64,000 nt of DNA from positions 62,001 through 126,000 of the forward strand of contig NZ_CACVBO010000002.1 in the NCBI RefSeq assembly GCF_902728235.1. The letters are read 5' to 3'. Positions 1 to 9,350 of this stretch are shown here, piece by piece. The notes below the pieces were generated by a model, which worked only from the letters and a program-made list of their open reading frames with translations, was not told the DNA's origin and ran no database searches. A program made the position numbers and the translations under genes. Source of the stretch: Lentimonas sp. CC4. Lineage in GTDB: Bacteria > Verrucomicrobiota > Verrucomicrobiia > Opitutales > Coraliomargaritaceae. Positions within the stretch are counted from its first letter, which is position 1, and the number at the start of each line of letters is the position of its first letter.

Positions 1-768
1 ATTATCATCAATATTTTCGATCATACCATAACGACCAGCTGTGCCTTTGTCATAGCCGAGCTCTCTAAAGCGCTTGGTATATTGCTCTGGAGCGACGAGT
101 GGTGCGTGCGGTGCATTCAGAGCGATATATGCAAAATACGGTTTGCGTGCGGCGATCTGCTGCTTAATCCAAGCCAAGCCAGACTCGAAAAACAGGTCGG
201 TGCAAAAGCCTTTGGTCTGCACGATGGTTTCATTATGCAGTAGGACATTGTCAAAATAGAGGTTCTCTCCATTCGGCGGAAAATCGCCAAGTCGCACCTG
301 CCCAATACCACCTGCTCCGTGTATCAATGCCTCATCGAATCCACGATTCCCGGGGAGATACTCCTCTTCATCGCCAAGATGCCACTTTCCAAAAATACCT
401 GTGGCATAACCAGCACTTTGCAGTGCTTGCGGGAGCGTGAAAGCATCTAGAGCCATACGCTCTCGCTGATAGATGGTGTGTGTCACGCCGTTCTTAAACG
501 GCGCGCGTCCACTCATCAACGCCGCACGTGTCGGAGCACAGGTCGGACTGACCTGAAAATCAGTGAACCGCACCCCCTTATCATGAAAGCGATCAATATT
601 CGGAGTCTGAACGACTTGGTTGCCCATGCAGGACAGATCCCCCATCCCTTGGTCATCAGTCATGACCAAGATGATATTCGGGCGACTACCTGCCAGCTGT
701 CCGGCGATAACCGCAGCACTGGAAAACACGCACAGAACTGCTCCTAGGCATAGTAACTTACTTTTCAT
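1..768 (-). CDS. Secreted S1-family sulfatase, C-terminus beyond the window
   Basis: Formylglycine-dependent sulfatase that would hydrolyse sulfate esters, here probably on a sulfated algal glycan. The first 256 codons are present and the frame runs off the left edge. Residues 1-23 form a signal peptide. The metal-binding start of the sulfatase fold (PNIILVMTDDQ) lies near residue 30, and CAPTR with Cys77 is the formylglycine site. Further on are the GKWHLGD motif and APHAP. The protein closely resembles the sulfatase at 53916-55406 over its whole visible length, so the two are recent paralogues. It starts at the base next to the stop of the upstream GH43-like gene and should be the last or a late gene of an operon driven from about 3.4 kb. 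The fold and catalytic class are certain; the substrate is inferred from context. Confidence 0.93.
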   Translation of the reverse strand, partial: MKSKLLCLGAVLCVFSSAAVIAGQLAGSRPNIILVMTDDQGMGDLSCMGNQVVQTPNIDRFHDKGVRFTDFQVSPTCAPTRAALMSGRAPFKNGVTHTIYQRERMALDAFTLPQALQSAGYATGIFGKWHLGDEEEYLPGNRGFDEALIHGAGGIGQVRLGDFPPNGENLYFDNVLLHNETIVQTKGFCTDLFFESGLAWIKQQIAARKPYFAYIALNAPHAPLVAPEQYTKRFRELGYDKGTAGRYGMIENIDDN

Positions 769-1830
769 TTATTCGCCGTCCCAGTCATCCAGTTTAAGCA
801 AATATCCGGCCGACGGTTTGTCATCATGGCAAGAAAGGAAAAGATACTCAGGCTTTCCATCCTTCCAAAGAATACTCGGACGCTCGCTACGTGCCAATGG
901 GTCTCCGAAATAAGCCTCGTTTGTCAGGTAACCGACCATGGGCTCTCCCCAGTTGATGCCGTCTTCTGACTTATAAATCAAGCCAGGGCGATAGCCACCC
1001 TTCTTCAACTCATCCGCAGGAATCGGGTTCCCTTCGAGCATGTTCTTAATACCCTGACGATCCTCAACGATCATGTAATACATGCCATTATAATAGAATG
1101 CGTAAGGATCTTCCATATCAACCCCATCTTCGATGTAAGTGATCACGGGATTCCCTTCGTAATTTACATATGGTCCCTCAAGCTTATCACTCACAGCAAA
1201 GGACATTTCGCGAAAGCCTGTCTTTATCGGATACCGATCTGTCATTGATTTATAATAGATGCGGTAGCTACCATCGGGAGCGACCACAAAGCTCGGGTTT
1301 GAGGCGTGGACGATATTATAGTCCCCCATCTTTCCCGAAGCAGGGATCACTGGGTTGAGTGGGCTCTCTGTCCATGGGCCGTAAAGCGATTTGGAAGTGG
1401 CGATGCCGACCTCTTGCTTAGACCCGCCCTCAGTATGCTTATTCAATAGAAACACCAACACGTAGGTGTCTCCTACTTTCGAGATTTGCGGGTTATGGTA
1501 ACTCGCGTCTTCACTCACGAAGACATCTCCCAGCAAAGTGTGTGGTCCTTCAGCTTGATCAGCGACCCAATGCACAATCTTACTGTGCCGAATCCAGCTG
1601 CCATCATTTGGGATCACTGAATTAAAAATATGCAGCTTTCCATCCTCATCGTAGATCGGAGCCATGCCCCAAGTCCAAGATTCTTCGTCTGACTCTAAGA
1701 TATAACCGACAGGCGTCTGAGCCTTGCAAAACTTAGACGTCTCGATGCCAATCGCTTGACTACACCATGCGAAGCTAAGCAGCACACCGAGCTGTAGCAC
1801 TTTAAATTTGTTCTTCATTATATTATTCAT
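769..1830 (-). CDS. Secreted five-bladed beta-propeller glycosidase, GH43/GH117-like
   Basis: A protein of about 353 residues with a signal peptide (KFKVLQLGVLLSFAWCSQA). It is followed by propeller-type repeats: HNPQISKVGDTYVLVF, ASNPSFVVAPDG and MEDPYAFYYNGMYYMIVED. The acidic residues opening each blade and the alternating aromatic strands are those seen in clan GH-F and GH117 enzymes, which remove terminal sugars from plant or algal glycans. I cannot place it in one family, and the substrate is unknown. ATG codons at 1830 and 1818 are both possible; the second gives a cleaner signal peptide and neither has a clear ribosome-binding site. It lies 13 bases after one sulfatase gene and directly abuts the next, so it is co-transcribed with two sulfatases. 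Confidence 0.72.
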   Translation of the reverse strand: MNNIMKNKFKVLQLGVLLSFAWCSQAIGIETSKFCKAQTPVGYILESDEESWTWGMAPIYDEDGKLHIFNSVIPNDGSWIRHSKIVHWVADQAEGPHTLLGDVFVSEDASYHNPQISKVGDTYVLVFLLNKHTEGGSKQEVGIATSKSLYGPWTESPLNPVIPASGKMGDYNIVHASNPSFVVAPDGSYRIYYKSMTDRYPIKTGFREMSFAVSDKLEGPYVNYEGNPVITYIEDGVDMEDPYAFYYNGMYYMIVEDRQGIKNMLEGNPIPADELKKGGYRPGLIYKSEDGINWGEPMVGYLTNEAYFGDPLARSERPSILWKDGKPEYLFLSCHDDKPSAGYLLKLDDWDGE

Positions 1831-1843
1831 CAAAATAGGTCTC

Positions 1844-3325
1844 TTATTTAGTGTTGCCCTTGGTATTCTTGAACTCCTTCTGCTCCCAAGGTATAGTGCG
1901 ATCAAAGAGCGGAACATATTGAGTGTAAGCGTCTTCCGCCTGCTCCTTCCACAACTCCAGCTCCTCGTCGTATTTTTTCCGCATTTTCTGGAGGAGCGGT
2001 TCTGCCTCTGGGTTTTTTGCTAAATTCGTTAACTCAAGGGGATCTTTTTTCAATTGAAAGAGTTCCTCAGTCGGTTCCATCGTCGCATCGCCATACCACC
2101 AGTAGGTGTATTTCACCTCTTCAGTTAAGACGGTCAGATTCTTAGTCGGCACATCTCCATAGAGATTCATAAAAGCCAGTTGTTGATGGTGCGAGGCTGT
2201 CGGCTCTTCCAACACGGACAAGAGGCTTTCGCCATCCATATTTTCTGGCACTGGCACTCCAGCTAAATCTAAAATCGTTGGCGCAAAATCAATATTTCCT
2301 GTCAAAGCAGTCGTCCGAAGACCTTTGCCTGCATTGCCGCTACGTGGATCATACACCATCAGAGGCGCACGCGCCGATTCTTCCAAGGGTAAGACTTTAG
2401 AGCCATAGCCATGCGCACCGCAAAGGAAGCCGTTGTCGCTGGTGTAGATGATTACGGTATTATCAGCCATCCCTTGTGCCTCCAACTCATCACGGATCAT
2501 CCCCAGGGCCACATCGATGGCATAGATCTGCTGATAGTAGGTCGCCATGACCGCGTCATAATCGGTATCGTAGCCCCACTGTTCGAAGCGAACATACTGA
2601 CGACCAGTCTTACTTTGCGGCGAAAGGTGCTCACTATGCTCACGTCCGTAGTTAGCTGGCTTGGTAAAAGTCTTTCCTGCGTAAATGTGATCAAACTGTG
2701 GGTCGGGCGTCGCCGGGCGGTGCGGAGCTTTGAAACTGATAGACAAGCAAAAGGGCTTTTTCAGTTCCGCAGCCTCGCGGATCACATCACAACCAAAGGC
2801 TCCATACGACAAAGTCGAATGTGGATACTCCTGCGCATATTTCGCCATCGAGGCATTTTTCTTGGTAGCATACTCCGACTGTCCAGGAGCACCGCCCCAG
2901 ATGTCAAAATCTCCCTCGGGCATGCCCTGCTTGCCCTTCGGCCCTAGCCCGTAGACATCCAAACCAAATTTACCTGCGAACGCCGTCAGATACCCCGCCT
3001 CGCGGAGCAGCACAGGGTAAGACTTCGCCCAAATTTCAGGGCGCATATGGCTGTGTTGGAAATTCGTGCCAGTCTTGTATTCATACATCCCAGTAAAAGC
3101 AGTCGCTCGGCTGGCCATGCAGATCGCGGTCGTATTGTAGTGCTTGTCAAAAATCAGCCCGTCATGCCCAAGCTTATCCATATTGGGAGTTTGCACTTCT
3201 GGATTTCCGTAAATTCCGATCGAACCAAAGTTCTGGTCATCTGCCAATAGGAAGATGATGTTTGGCTTCACCTCGGCGCTCGCAACGAGTGCGAGCATCA
3301 AAAACATGCATATTCGAATAATCAT
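1844..3325 (-). CDS. Secreted S1-family sulfatase with CMASR active-site motif
   Basis: Sulfatase of 493 residues with a signal peptide of about 17 residues and the metal-site segment [11 protein letters not shown] near residue 21. The formylglycine motif is CMASR (Cys69-Arg73), with alanine where most type I sulfatases carry proline. Maturation systems are known to accept a C/S-x-P/A-x-R pattern, so it is probably still active. Later come AFAGKFGLD (GKWH-like), [10 protein letters not shown], and [12 protein letters not shown] around the second metal site. The C-terminal part ([31 protein letters not shown]) is the usual sulfatase end domain. It is the first gene of a three-gene operon (sulfatase, GH43-like, sulfatase). 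The promoter with tandem operator sites lies about 75 bases upstream at 3399-3467. Confidence 0.92.
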   Translation of the reverse strand: MIIRICMFLMLALVASAEVKPNIIFLLADDQNFGSIGIYGNPEVQTPNMDKLGHDGLIFDKHYNTTAICMASRATAFTGMYEYKTGTNFQHSHMRPEIWAKSYPVLLREAGYLTAFAGKFGLDVYGLGPKGKQGMPEGDFDIWGGAPGQSEYATKKNASMAKYAQEYPHSTLSYGAFGCDVIREAAELKKPFCLSISFKAPHRPATPDPQFDHIYAGKTFTKPANYGREHSEHLSPQSKTGRQYVRFEQWGYDTDYDAVMATYYQQIYAIDVALGMIRDELEAQGMADNTVIIYTSDNGFLCGAHGYGSKVLPLEESARAPLMVYDPRSGNAGKGLRTTALTGNIDFAPTILDLAGVPVPENMDGESLLSVLEEPTASHHQQLAFMNLYGDVPTKNLTVLTEEVKYTYWWYGDATMEPTEELFQLKKDPLELTNLAKNPEAEPLLQKMRKKYDEELELWKEQAEDAYTQYVPLFDRTIPWEQKEFKNTKGNTK

Positions 3326-3398
3326 TTTTATAGTCTATAACGCAACCGTCCTTGGCGTGGATTAAGGCACCCATCGACCCAGACTGTAGTAGCCATTT

Positions 3399-3467
3399 AC
3401 TATACCCGATCTGCAGGCTAGCGCCTATGACGCATACACATTAAAATCATATACTGTAGATGATCAC
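3399..3467 (-). promoter_or_regulatory. Shared-regulon promoter for the sulfatase operon
   Basis: Read on the minus strand: an 18-bp site at 3427-3444 (TTAATGTGTATGCGTCAT), then 22 bases, then a -10 box TATAGT at 3399-3404. A second, weak site would fall at 3450-3467. The layout matches twelve other promoters in this window. Confidence 0.72.
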
Positions 3468-3536
3468 CGAAACGAGAGAGCAGGCATAAGTGGCTGTCTC
3501 GCAGGTGCCCGCGCCCCTAGAATGGGCACTTTGCCA

Positions 3537-4394
3537 TTACAGCACCTTCACGTTTGCGATACGGTTCGGCTTCCCCGGTGAGGTCGACCAAACAATCTTC
3601 TTATTAGGCGATACTTCAATAATAGACGCGCCCGCAGTGCCGCCATGACCTCCCCAGTTGCAAAAGATGGTGTTACCGTTCGGTAATCGCTGAACTCCTG
3701 CCGCAAAGCCTATGGAAACACCGTCCAAGTCGTTTTGCTCAAGCGCCCAGACCACCTGACCCTCCGCATCAACTTCAATAATCCGATGACTATCGCCACC
3801 AGCTATCAAGGTGTTGCCGTTTTCAAGTCGCTCGGCAACAAATCGTCCATCCGGAAAGCGGCGGATAATTTCGCCTGCCGAATTCACTTCCATCGCCTGG
3901 CCGCCCTTCTTTTGTTGCGTGACCAAATAAGTATTCTGCGGAGTTTTTCGGATTTGTCGAAAGGAGGAATGCTTGCCGCCAAGCCCCTTGAGCTCAATGC
4001 GCTTGGTCTCCTTGAGTTCTGCATCGAGTTCAACGATCGCTGAATGCCCATTCCAGCTCTCCCCGATCAGGAAGCCACCACCTGGCAACGGCTGGCAACT
4101 ATGTGTTTCACCACCATTCGGCGTCGGGCGATCCTTCAGAGTCTCCGCGCCCGAACCACTCTCCCAATCAGGCCGAATAATACGCACGCCATATTTGTAG
4201 GCCATCACTACATCGTTGTTCGGCAAGAGCCATGCGTCATCAGCCTCATTCTTTTCAGCAATACTCCACTCTTTCGTGCCATCCGCGGCATAGACCGCTA
4301 CTTCACCATAAGCGCACCCGCTCACCAACAGACGGTGTTGTGCGAAACAGGTAGTCGCGCTCAGCGCGAGACAGGCAAACAGTAATTTCTTCAT
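3537..4394 (-). CDS. Secreted PQQ/NHL-like beta-propeller protein
   Basis: A 285-residue protein beginning with a clear signal peptide (MKKLLFACLALSATTCFAQ). The rest is blade repeats such as TKEWSIAEKNEADDAWLLPN, LPNGNTIFCNWGGHGG and NGNTLIAGGDSHRIIEVD, where each blade carries 'LENGNTLI' or 'LPNGN' turns and a tryptophan in VVWALE. This pattern is typical of PQQ-like and NHL propellers, many of which are binding proteins rather than enzymes. It sits between two sulfatase transcription units and has no tandem operator in front of it, unlike its neighbours, so it may be expressed separately. The function is unknown; a role in glycan binding or handling is a guess from context. The start was chosen at the signal-peptide ATG; the open frame runs 51 bases further upstream without a convincing start. 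Confidence 0.75.
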   Translation of the reverse strand: MKKLLFACLALSATTCFAQHRLLVSGCAYGEVAVYAADGTKEWSIAEKNEADDAWLLPNNDVVMAYKYGVRIIRPDWESGSGAETLKDRPTPNGGETHSCQPLPGGGFLIGESWNGHSAIVELDAELKETKRIELKGLGGKHSSFRQIRKTPQNTYLVTQQKKGGQAMEVNSAGEIIRRFPDGRFVAERLENGNTLIAGGDSHRIIEVDAEGQVVWALEQNDLDGVSIGFAAGVQRLPNGNTIFCNWGGHGGTAGASIIEVSPNKKIVWSTSPGKPNRIANVKVL

Positions 4395-4556
4395 AAGAGA
4401 AAAACATTCCACTCGTGCGATGCTGGCGAGCATTAAGATTAGCAAGTTTCACGGACACAAGACTCTACAAGAGCCTTGCTTGCACTAGACCCTGAGCTAG
4501 CCAAATAGGTGGCACCCGCGAACTATGGATATGGGTTCGGAACTTCGTGAGCTCGT

Positions 4557-4580
4557 GGGCTTTGCAAGCAAAGCCCCTAC
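4557..4580. repeat. REP-like palindrome, copy 1
   Basis: GGGCTTTGC-aa-GCAAAGCCC, a perfect 9-bp arm palindrome followed by CTAC. The right part (CGCAAGCAAAGCCCCTAC) recurs at 33544-33565 and 37854-37875 in leaders of the giant enzyme genes, so this is a dispersed intergenic repeat. Confidence 0.7.
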
Positions 4581-4615
4581 CCTTACCAAGTGATCAGTGC
4601 AAGGAGCACCGCACC

Positions 4616-5998
4616 TTAGTAGCTGATCTTTCCGCCAAACTTGGAGCGCTGCTTGTCACTCTCCCACCATTCATTGGGACCTTCTTCGACGATACCTGCC
4701 CATAGATTTAAGAGGATCTCTTTCATTTCCTCAGTCTTCTCAGGCATCTTCTGGGCCAGATCATTCTCCTCCTTCATATCTTCTGGGATATTGTAGAGCT
4801 GAAATTTGGTTAAGGTCTCATCGCCTACGATTTTCCAATCGCCAATGCGCATGGCAACCCGCTCATCTGGCTTGGATACGTGCGTGCGCCAGAACATGGG
4901 CATCTCACGCTTAATCGGCTGACCTGCGAGCGCTGGTAGCATACTGGCACCATCGATGGTGCGGTCGGAGGGCACTGGAATGCCTGTAATGTCCAACACC
5001 GTCGTAAAGATATCACTACCGATCACTGGCACCTCACTGACGCTGCCTGGCTTGATGTGCCCCGGCCAGCGAGCCAAGCCTGGAACACGAATGCCCCCTT
5101 CATACTCACTGCGCTTGTTGCCACGTAAGCCACCAGTAGTGCCACCATATGCAGACACCGGTCCATTATCTGAGGTAAAAAAGAAAAAGGTATTATCGCT
5201 CACACCGATCTCGTCGAGCGTATCCATCACCATTCCCAGCGCATTGTCGAGTTGTGTGATATTGCCCATATATTTGCTGTTTTTGTGGCCTTTATAGAGC
5301 GATTGAAAACGTGGATCGGTCGCGATTGGTGAATGCGGCTCATGTATCCAAACTGACAGAGCAAAGGGTTTATCTGGGTTGCGAATGTCCTTCAACCAAT
5401 GCTCCGCCTCTCCAGCAACTAGCTGAGCGGAGTAGCCTTGTGTCGTGCCGACAAGCTCGCCATTGCGCACGAAATTCTTCGGGTTCTTATGGCTTGGCGC
5501 AGCGTTATTGTGCGTCGACATCCAGTAATCGTAGCCGTGATCACCAGGCTGCGGAAAGTCAGCGTTGTTCCACTGTTGCTGAGAGAGCAAGTGCCACTTG
5601 CCGACATGGCAGGTTTCGTAGCCAGCTGCCTGCAAGAGTTCTGGGTAAGTGATCTCGCTCTCGCGAAGGTAGGCTGGGCCTTTACCTGATAAATGGCGAT
5701 AAACACCATTACGATACGGCGTGCGACCAGTAAGAATCGCGGAGCGCGAGGGCGAACAGACACCCGCGGCAGAGTAGCATTGCATCAGCTTCACACCCTG
5801 CGAGGCCAACTTATCCATGTTCGGAGTCTGGATTAGTTCGTTGCCGTAGGTTCCGGAATCTCCCCAACCCATATCATCGGCCACAAAGACCACAATGTTC
5901 GGTTGAGACTGGTTCTGTGCTTTCGCATCTGCGGCAAGCGGGATCGCAACCAATAGGAGCGCTAAGCTAGCCAATCGTTGAAGTTTTAATCTGTTCAT
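4616..5998 (-). CDS. Secreted S1-family sulfatase (CSPSR type)
   Basis: Sulfatase of 460 residues. It has a signal peptide ending near AADAKA, the metal site at PNIVVFVADDMGWGD (around residue 33), CSPSR with Cys81 as formylglycine precursor, HVGKWHL near residue 125, EPHSP, and FFTSDNGPVSAYGG for the second metal cluster. The C-terminus contains GDWKIVGDE and ends in a tryptophan-rich stretch. I chose the ATG at 5998 because AGAAGGA lies six bases upstream; the ATG at 6004 would leave no spacing. It is transcribed alone from a tandem-operator promoter at 6095-6163. The family is certain; the specific sulfate position is unknown. Confidence 0.93.
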   Translation of the reverse strand: MNRLKLQRLASLALLLVAIPLAADAKAQNQSQPNIVVFVADDMGWGDSGTYGNELIQTPNMDKLASQGVKLMQCYSAAGVCSPSRSAILTGRTPYRNGVYRHLSGKGPAYLRESEITYPELLQAAGYETCHVGKWHLLSQQQWNNADFPQPGDHGYDYWMSTHNNAAPSHKNPKNFVRNGELVGTTQGYSAQLVAGEAEHWLKDIRNPDKPFALSVWIHEPHSPIATDPRFQSLYKGHKNSKYMGNITQLDNALGMVMDTLDEIGVSDNTFFFFTSDNGPVSAYGGTTGGLRGNKRSEYEGGIRVPGLARWPGHIKPGSVSEVPVIGSDIFTTVLDITGIPVPSDRTIDGASMLPALAGQPIKREMPMFWRTHVSKPDERVAMRIGDWKIVGDETLTKFQLYNIPEDMKEENDLAQKMPEKTEEMKEILLNLWAGIVEEGPNEWWESDKQRSKFGGKISY

Positions 5999-6094
5999 CG
6001 TCATTCCTTCTAATTTGGTAAATTTAATGGTCGGTAACAGCGAAAAGTTGAGCACATCACACACAATATCCGCTACCCCGTTTGAGCAACGGTT

Positions 6095-6163
6095 AGCATA
6101 CCAGATGCAGCACTCATAGCATAGCACGTATTCACGTATATTCTAATCATGTATTTACGTCGG
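6095..6163 (-). promoter_or_regulatory. Shared-regulon promoter for the CSPSR sulfatase
   Basis: On the minus strand: distal site at 6146-6163 (contains ACGTAAATACATGAT), proximal site at 6123-6140 (TATACGTGAATACGTGCT), exactly 22 bases, then -10 box TATGCT at 6095-6100. Both sites match the consensus well. Confidence 0.75.
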
Positions 6164-6367
6164 GTGCCGTTTTGAAAATGTTTCAAAGCTGTCATTTATT
6201 GGTGTAGGACGCGCCGAGGCCTTTGGTGAAGGTGGGTGCCTTTGGCGTAGAGCGAAGAGGCGCGTTTATCTCTGTCGCAGCCATTTCGGCGCAGAAACCA
6301 AAGCACTCACACAGACCGAAACCGGTTCCCAGTTCCGCCACACCAAACACATGCCTTTTACTCCAAT

Positions 6368-7039
6368 CTACAGCCACTCATCGGCAGTAAAGACGCCCAT
6401 ACGATAGGCTCGCCTCACTGCTGAGGGCGCATTCTTTACGTCGAGCTTCTCATAAATATGGCGCACATGCGCATCGACCGTGGGGTAACTAATAAACAAT
6501 TTTTTGCCGATCTCTCGCTTTTGAAGCCCATCTGCCAACAGCTCTAAGACTTGCAGCTCGCGCTCCGAAAGTAACTTGGTCGATACTAGCGGTGTCGGAC
6601 GATCCCTGAGACGCTTGACGAGATACTGAGCCACTGCGGGATCAATACTTGCGCCCCCCTCCATTACATTGCGAATGCTATCTTTCACCTGCTGAATCGT
6701 GGACGATTTCAACAAATATCCAGACGCTCCGAGCGCAATGGATCGCACGACATCAGACTCAGCGTTCGATTGACTCAGCACGATGATTTTCACCTCCGGC
6801 AAACGCTCTTTGAAATATGGGATCGCCTCCAATCCACTCAATCCTGGCAAACGTAGGTCCAGCAGAATCACCTGTGGCACGATCGTAGAGCGAATTTTAT
6901 CGATACTGCTGATCGCCATTTCCGCAGTTCCAAATTGGCTGAACAATTCAAGGTCTTCTTCTCGGTCTATGGCAAATTTAATGACGTCACGGTATTCGTC
7001 ATTGTCCTCAACCAACATTATTCTCGTAGGCATTTTCAT
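6368..7039 (-). CDS. NarL/FixJ-type response regulator
   Basis: DNA-binding response regulator of 223 residues. The receiver domain covers residues 4-120: acidic pair E11-D12, phospho-acceptor Asp61 in LLDLRLPG, Ser/Thr switch in VLSQS, and Lys111 in GYLLKSS. The C-terminal LuxR-type helix-turn-helix (about 157-215) contains LSERELQVLELLADG and REIGKKLFISYPTVDAHV. It begins four bases after the stop of the histidine kinase gene, so the two are one operon and almost certainly one two-component pair. An internal ATG six bases later is an alternative start. Its target genes are not shown by the sequence; the tandem near-palindromes upstream of the carbohydrate genes in this window are candidates because NarL-type regulators bind inverted heptamers, but this is speculation. 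Confidence 0.93.
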   Translation of the reverse strand: MKMPTRIMLVEDNDEYRDVIKFAIDREEDLELFSQFGTAEMAISSIDKIRSTIVPQVILLDLRLPGLSGLEAIPYFKERLPEVKIIVLSQSNAESDVVRSIALGASGYLLKSSTIQQVKDSIRNVMEGGASIDPAVAQYLVKRLRDRPTPLVSTKLLSERELQVLELLADGLQKREIGKKLFISYPTVDAHVRHIYEKLDVKNAPSAVRRAYRMGVFTADEWL

Positions 7040-7043
7040 AGTA

Positions 7044-8990
7044 TTATTCTTTAATAAAAGTTTTTCGTTTCACCTTCAGCTTGAGCCAAATACGGGTGCC
7101 ACCTTCTTTGGGGTGATCCACTCCCGCCTCAGCACGCATCAGTTTTGCGCGGCGTTTTAAGGAATTTGGCAGACCACCGGAAAATCCACAACCATCATCT
7201 GCAATCGCAAGGGCAACTTCTTTATCGTTCGCAGACATATGAATCGTGGCAGTGCTCGCCTGGCCATGGCGAATGATATTCGCCAGCGATTCTTTAAAAA
7301 ACAAAAAGATATCGATGCGCTTTCTGCGTATCACACGATTCAGCTGCGCTTCATTCTCAAATGAGATTTCGAACGATATGTCTGCCAGTAATCGGGACGC
7401 TTCGCGCTTCATGTCATCCACAAGCACTTCACAGACCCCTTTTGCCTCAAGCATGTTCGAACAGAACCGTGCCGAAGCACCCGTGCGCTCCGTTAAGCCA
7501 CGGATACGCTTCAGGCTTTCTATCAGCGGCTCTGGCGAATTGACGGACTCCTGTGCAATATCGCTCCACATACCGATGGCATGCAAATTGGCGCCCAACT
7601 CGTCGTGGAGGTTCGCTGCAATGCGCTCACGCACCTTAGTTTCATTACGGATGCGCTGCATACGTCCGTAGAGCGCCACGACCACAATTGCAAACAGTAG
7701 CACCCCGGAAATACGCCCCAACCAAATGAGCATCTGCTTCTGTAGCGCATACCGCCGACTGAGCTCTTTACTCAAACCGACCCACTCAGCCTCCAAATCG
7801 CGGCGTTTCGCTAATTCCTTTAACCATGCCTGAATGGGCAGGATCTCACCATAGAGATTACGCCCGTCCGTGAGTGACATGGCATCACGGTGGCTGCGCA
7901 TAGCTGGCTCTGTCCACGCTCGCTTACCTTGCGCCACATTTTCCCCTGCCGACATCAATTCGATCTCAGCAAACCCGATCCGTGAGAGTCGCTCAGAAAT
8001 ACCAAACGACAGGCCCTGTTCTAGCGTCACGATTCTAACATAGCGACAACTCACCTCAGGGAAACTCCACATCATGATCGGCCCCATCCCCGACAGATTG
8101 GCAGATTGATGCTCCACCAAGACCACCGCATCCTCAAAGTCTGGCGAATTCGCCCCCTCCACCTTAAAGTGCTTCGGGATACCTAAATCACCGACAAAGG
8201 CCTGCGGCACGGTATTACTCTGCTCAACTGCATGCAGCCGTATTTCGGAAATCGGGTAAGATTCGCCTAAATCAATGAGCAGCGTCGGCGCCGCACCGAA
8301 ATCACCTAAGTAGGCAAGGCTCGGCTGCCCCCGTGCCGAATTCATAATATAGGGCGTCGCCCCATCGACGAGAAAGCGCTCATCCCACGCACCGGAAGGA
8401 TCGCGCGGCTTGGGGAAGACTGCACTGATCGGCTTGCGCAAGGCGATGTTCTGCCCCTCACCAAAAACCATAATTTCAGATAACTGAAAGACGTATTTGC
8501 CATCATGAATCCGCCGGCTCATGCGGGTCACTTCAATCCTCACCCAAGACGCCACCGTTTCGGGGAACGGTATGACCAATGGCGTAATGCCAATAATTTG
8601 CCCCTCCTCTTGTTGAAATTCGGCAACGACCTGGCCCTCGCGATCCTCTGTAGTGCCTGCAAGCACACGAAAGGCCTCGGGAAAGGCATCCGCCTGAAAG
8701 CCCTCTTCCATATCACGCCAAAGAACCGGCACTAGCACGATCTCATTGATCGAGTGTTCGCCCTTCAGGTCGATTTCGACCCAGAAATCATTATCCGCAT
8801 GTGAGAACGCTGCCGTGTGGTAGCCGATCGCCCCCACTCCCCCACGTAAACTGGGGCGCGACAAACGGGTCAGTTCTTGCTCGATCACTTCCTTCCGAGC
8901 TTCCAACTCGGAAATCGCCGAACCACCCAATGCTGCCTCAAGCACGGAACAACAAAGCAATAGAGCAAAACACAGCAGCGGTCGAATCAT
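7044..8990 (-). CDS. Sensor histidine kinase (HisKA_3 class) with extracytoplasmic discoidin-like sensor
   Basis: Membrane kinase of 648 residues. Residues 1-19 are a signal sequence. About 60-178 and 195-348 look like two discoidin (F5/8 type C)-like beta-sandwiches: each has FWVEIDLKG or PTLLIDLGE, a following 'EIRL' strand and YVRIVTLE/SWVRIEVT. A short coiled segment (about 383-417) leads to one transmembrane helix (420-441). The cytoplasmic part has the HisKA_3 dimerisation box with His462 in ANLHDELGANLHAIG, an N-box FFKESLANIIRHG (563-575) and the nucleotide-binding ADDGCGFSGG. Discoidin domains commonly bind glycans, so the kinase may sense extracellular polysaccharide directly. The start is uncertain: I took the ATG before the signal peptide; upstream in-frame ATGs would add an unlikely N-terminal stretch. 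Confidence 0.88.
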   Translation of the reverse strand: MIRPLLCFALLLCCSVLEAALGGSAISELEARKEVIEQELTRLSRPSLRGGVGAIGYHTAAFSHADNDFWVEIDLKGEHSINEIVLVPVLWRDMEEGFQADAFPEAFRVLAGTTEDREGQVVAEFQQEEGQIIGITPLVIPFPETVASWVRIEVTRMSRRIHDGKYVFQLSEIMVFGEGQNIALRKPISAVFPKPRDPSGAWDERFLVDGATPYIMNSARGQPSLAYLGDFGAAPTLLIDLGESYPISEIRLHAVEQSNTVPQAFVGDLGIPKHFKVEGANSPDFEDAVVLVEHQSANLSGMGPIMMWSFPEVSCRYVRIVTLEQGLSFGISERLSRIGFAEIELMSAGENVAQGKRAWTEPAMRSHRDAMSLTDGRNLYGEILPIQAWLKELAKRRDLEAEWVGLSKELSRRYALQKQMLIWLGRISGVLLFAIVVVALYGRMQRIRNETKVRERIAANLHDELGANLHAIGMWSDIAQESVNSPEPLIESLKRIRGLTERTGASARFCSNMLEAKGVCEVLVDDMKREASRLLADISFEISFENEAQLNRVIRRKRIDIFLFFKESLANIIRHGQASTATIHMSANDKEVALAIADDGCGFSGGLPNSLKRRAKLMRAEAGVDHPKEGGTRIWLKLKVKRKTFIKE

Positions 8991-9170
8991 ACACACGAAT
9001 GAATAGGGAAATCGCGGCTGCGTAAAGGTTTGATACGAGGCAGATTGAGTCCACCCGAATACGGATCGAATGAGGATGAGGCCCAATACATTGAAATGCA
9101 TCCATCGATTGTAGCGATGGCACGCCCATGCTGTCGATGGATACGGAGAGGCAGACATGAAGGACGTGAA

Positions 9171-9229
9171 TTAACCGCAGATTGCACGGATAACACGGAT
9201 CAGGAGGCTCCCAATAATCCGCGATTAAA
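9171..9229. repeat. Dispersed 'CCGCGGATT' hairpin repeat, copy 1 (degenerate)
   Basis: An imperfect inverted repeat, from TTAACCGCAGATTGCACGG to AATAATCCGCGATTAAAT, matching three better copies at 11807, 13402 and 14945. It fills most of the gap between the kinase gene and the first PEP-CTERM gene (8991-9350), in which I see no gene. Confidence 0.7.
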
Positions 9230-9350
9230 TTAGACAAAGCCTTTATGAACTCGGCTTTACTGTGGCGCGAAACGCATACCTGAAGGCTCTGCACAAAAAA
9301 CGCGGGCGGCATTCAGCTACAAGCGCTTAAAATTATAGACGGCTACCCGA

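Noticed and set aside
6192-6377. Small minus-strand open frame of 61 codons
   Set aside because: No signal, motif or start context; lies between the regulon promoter of the sulfatase and the regulator stop and looks like chance or repeat-derived sequence.
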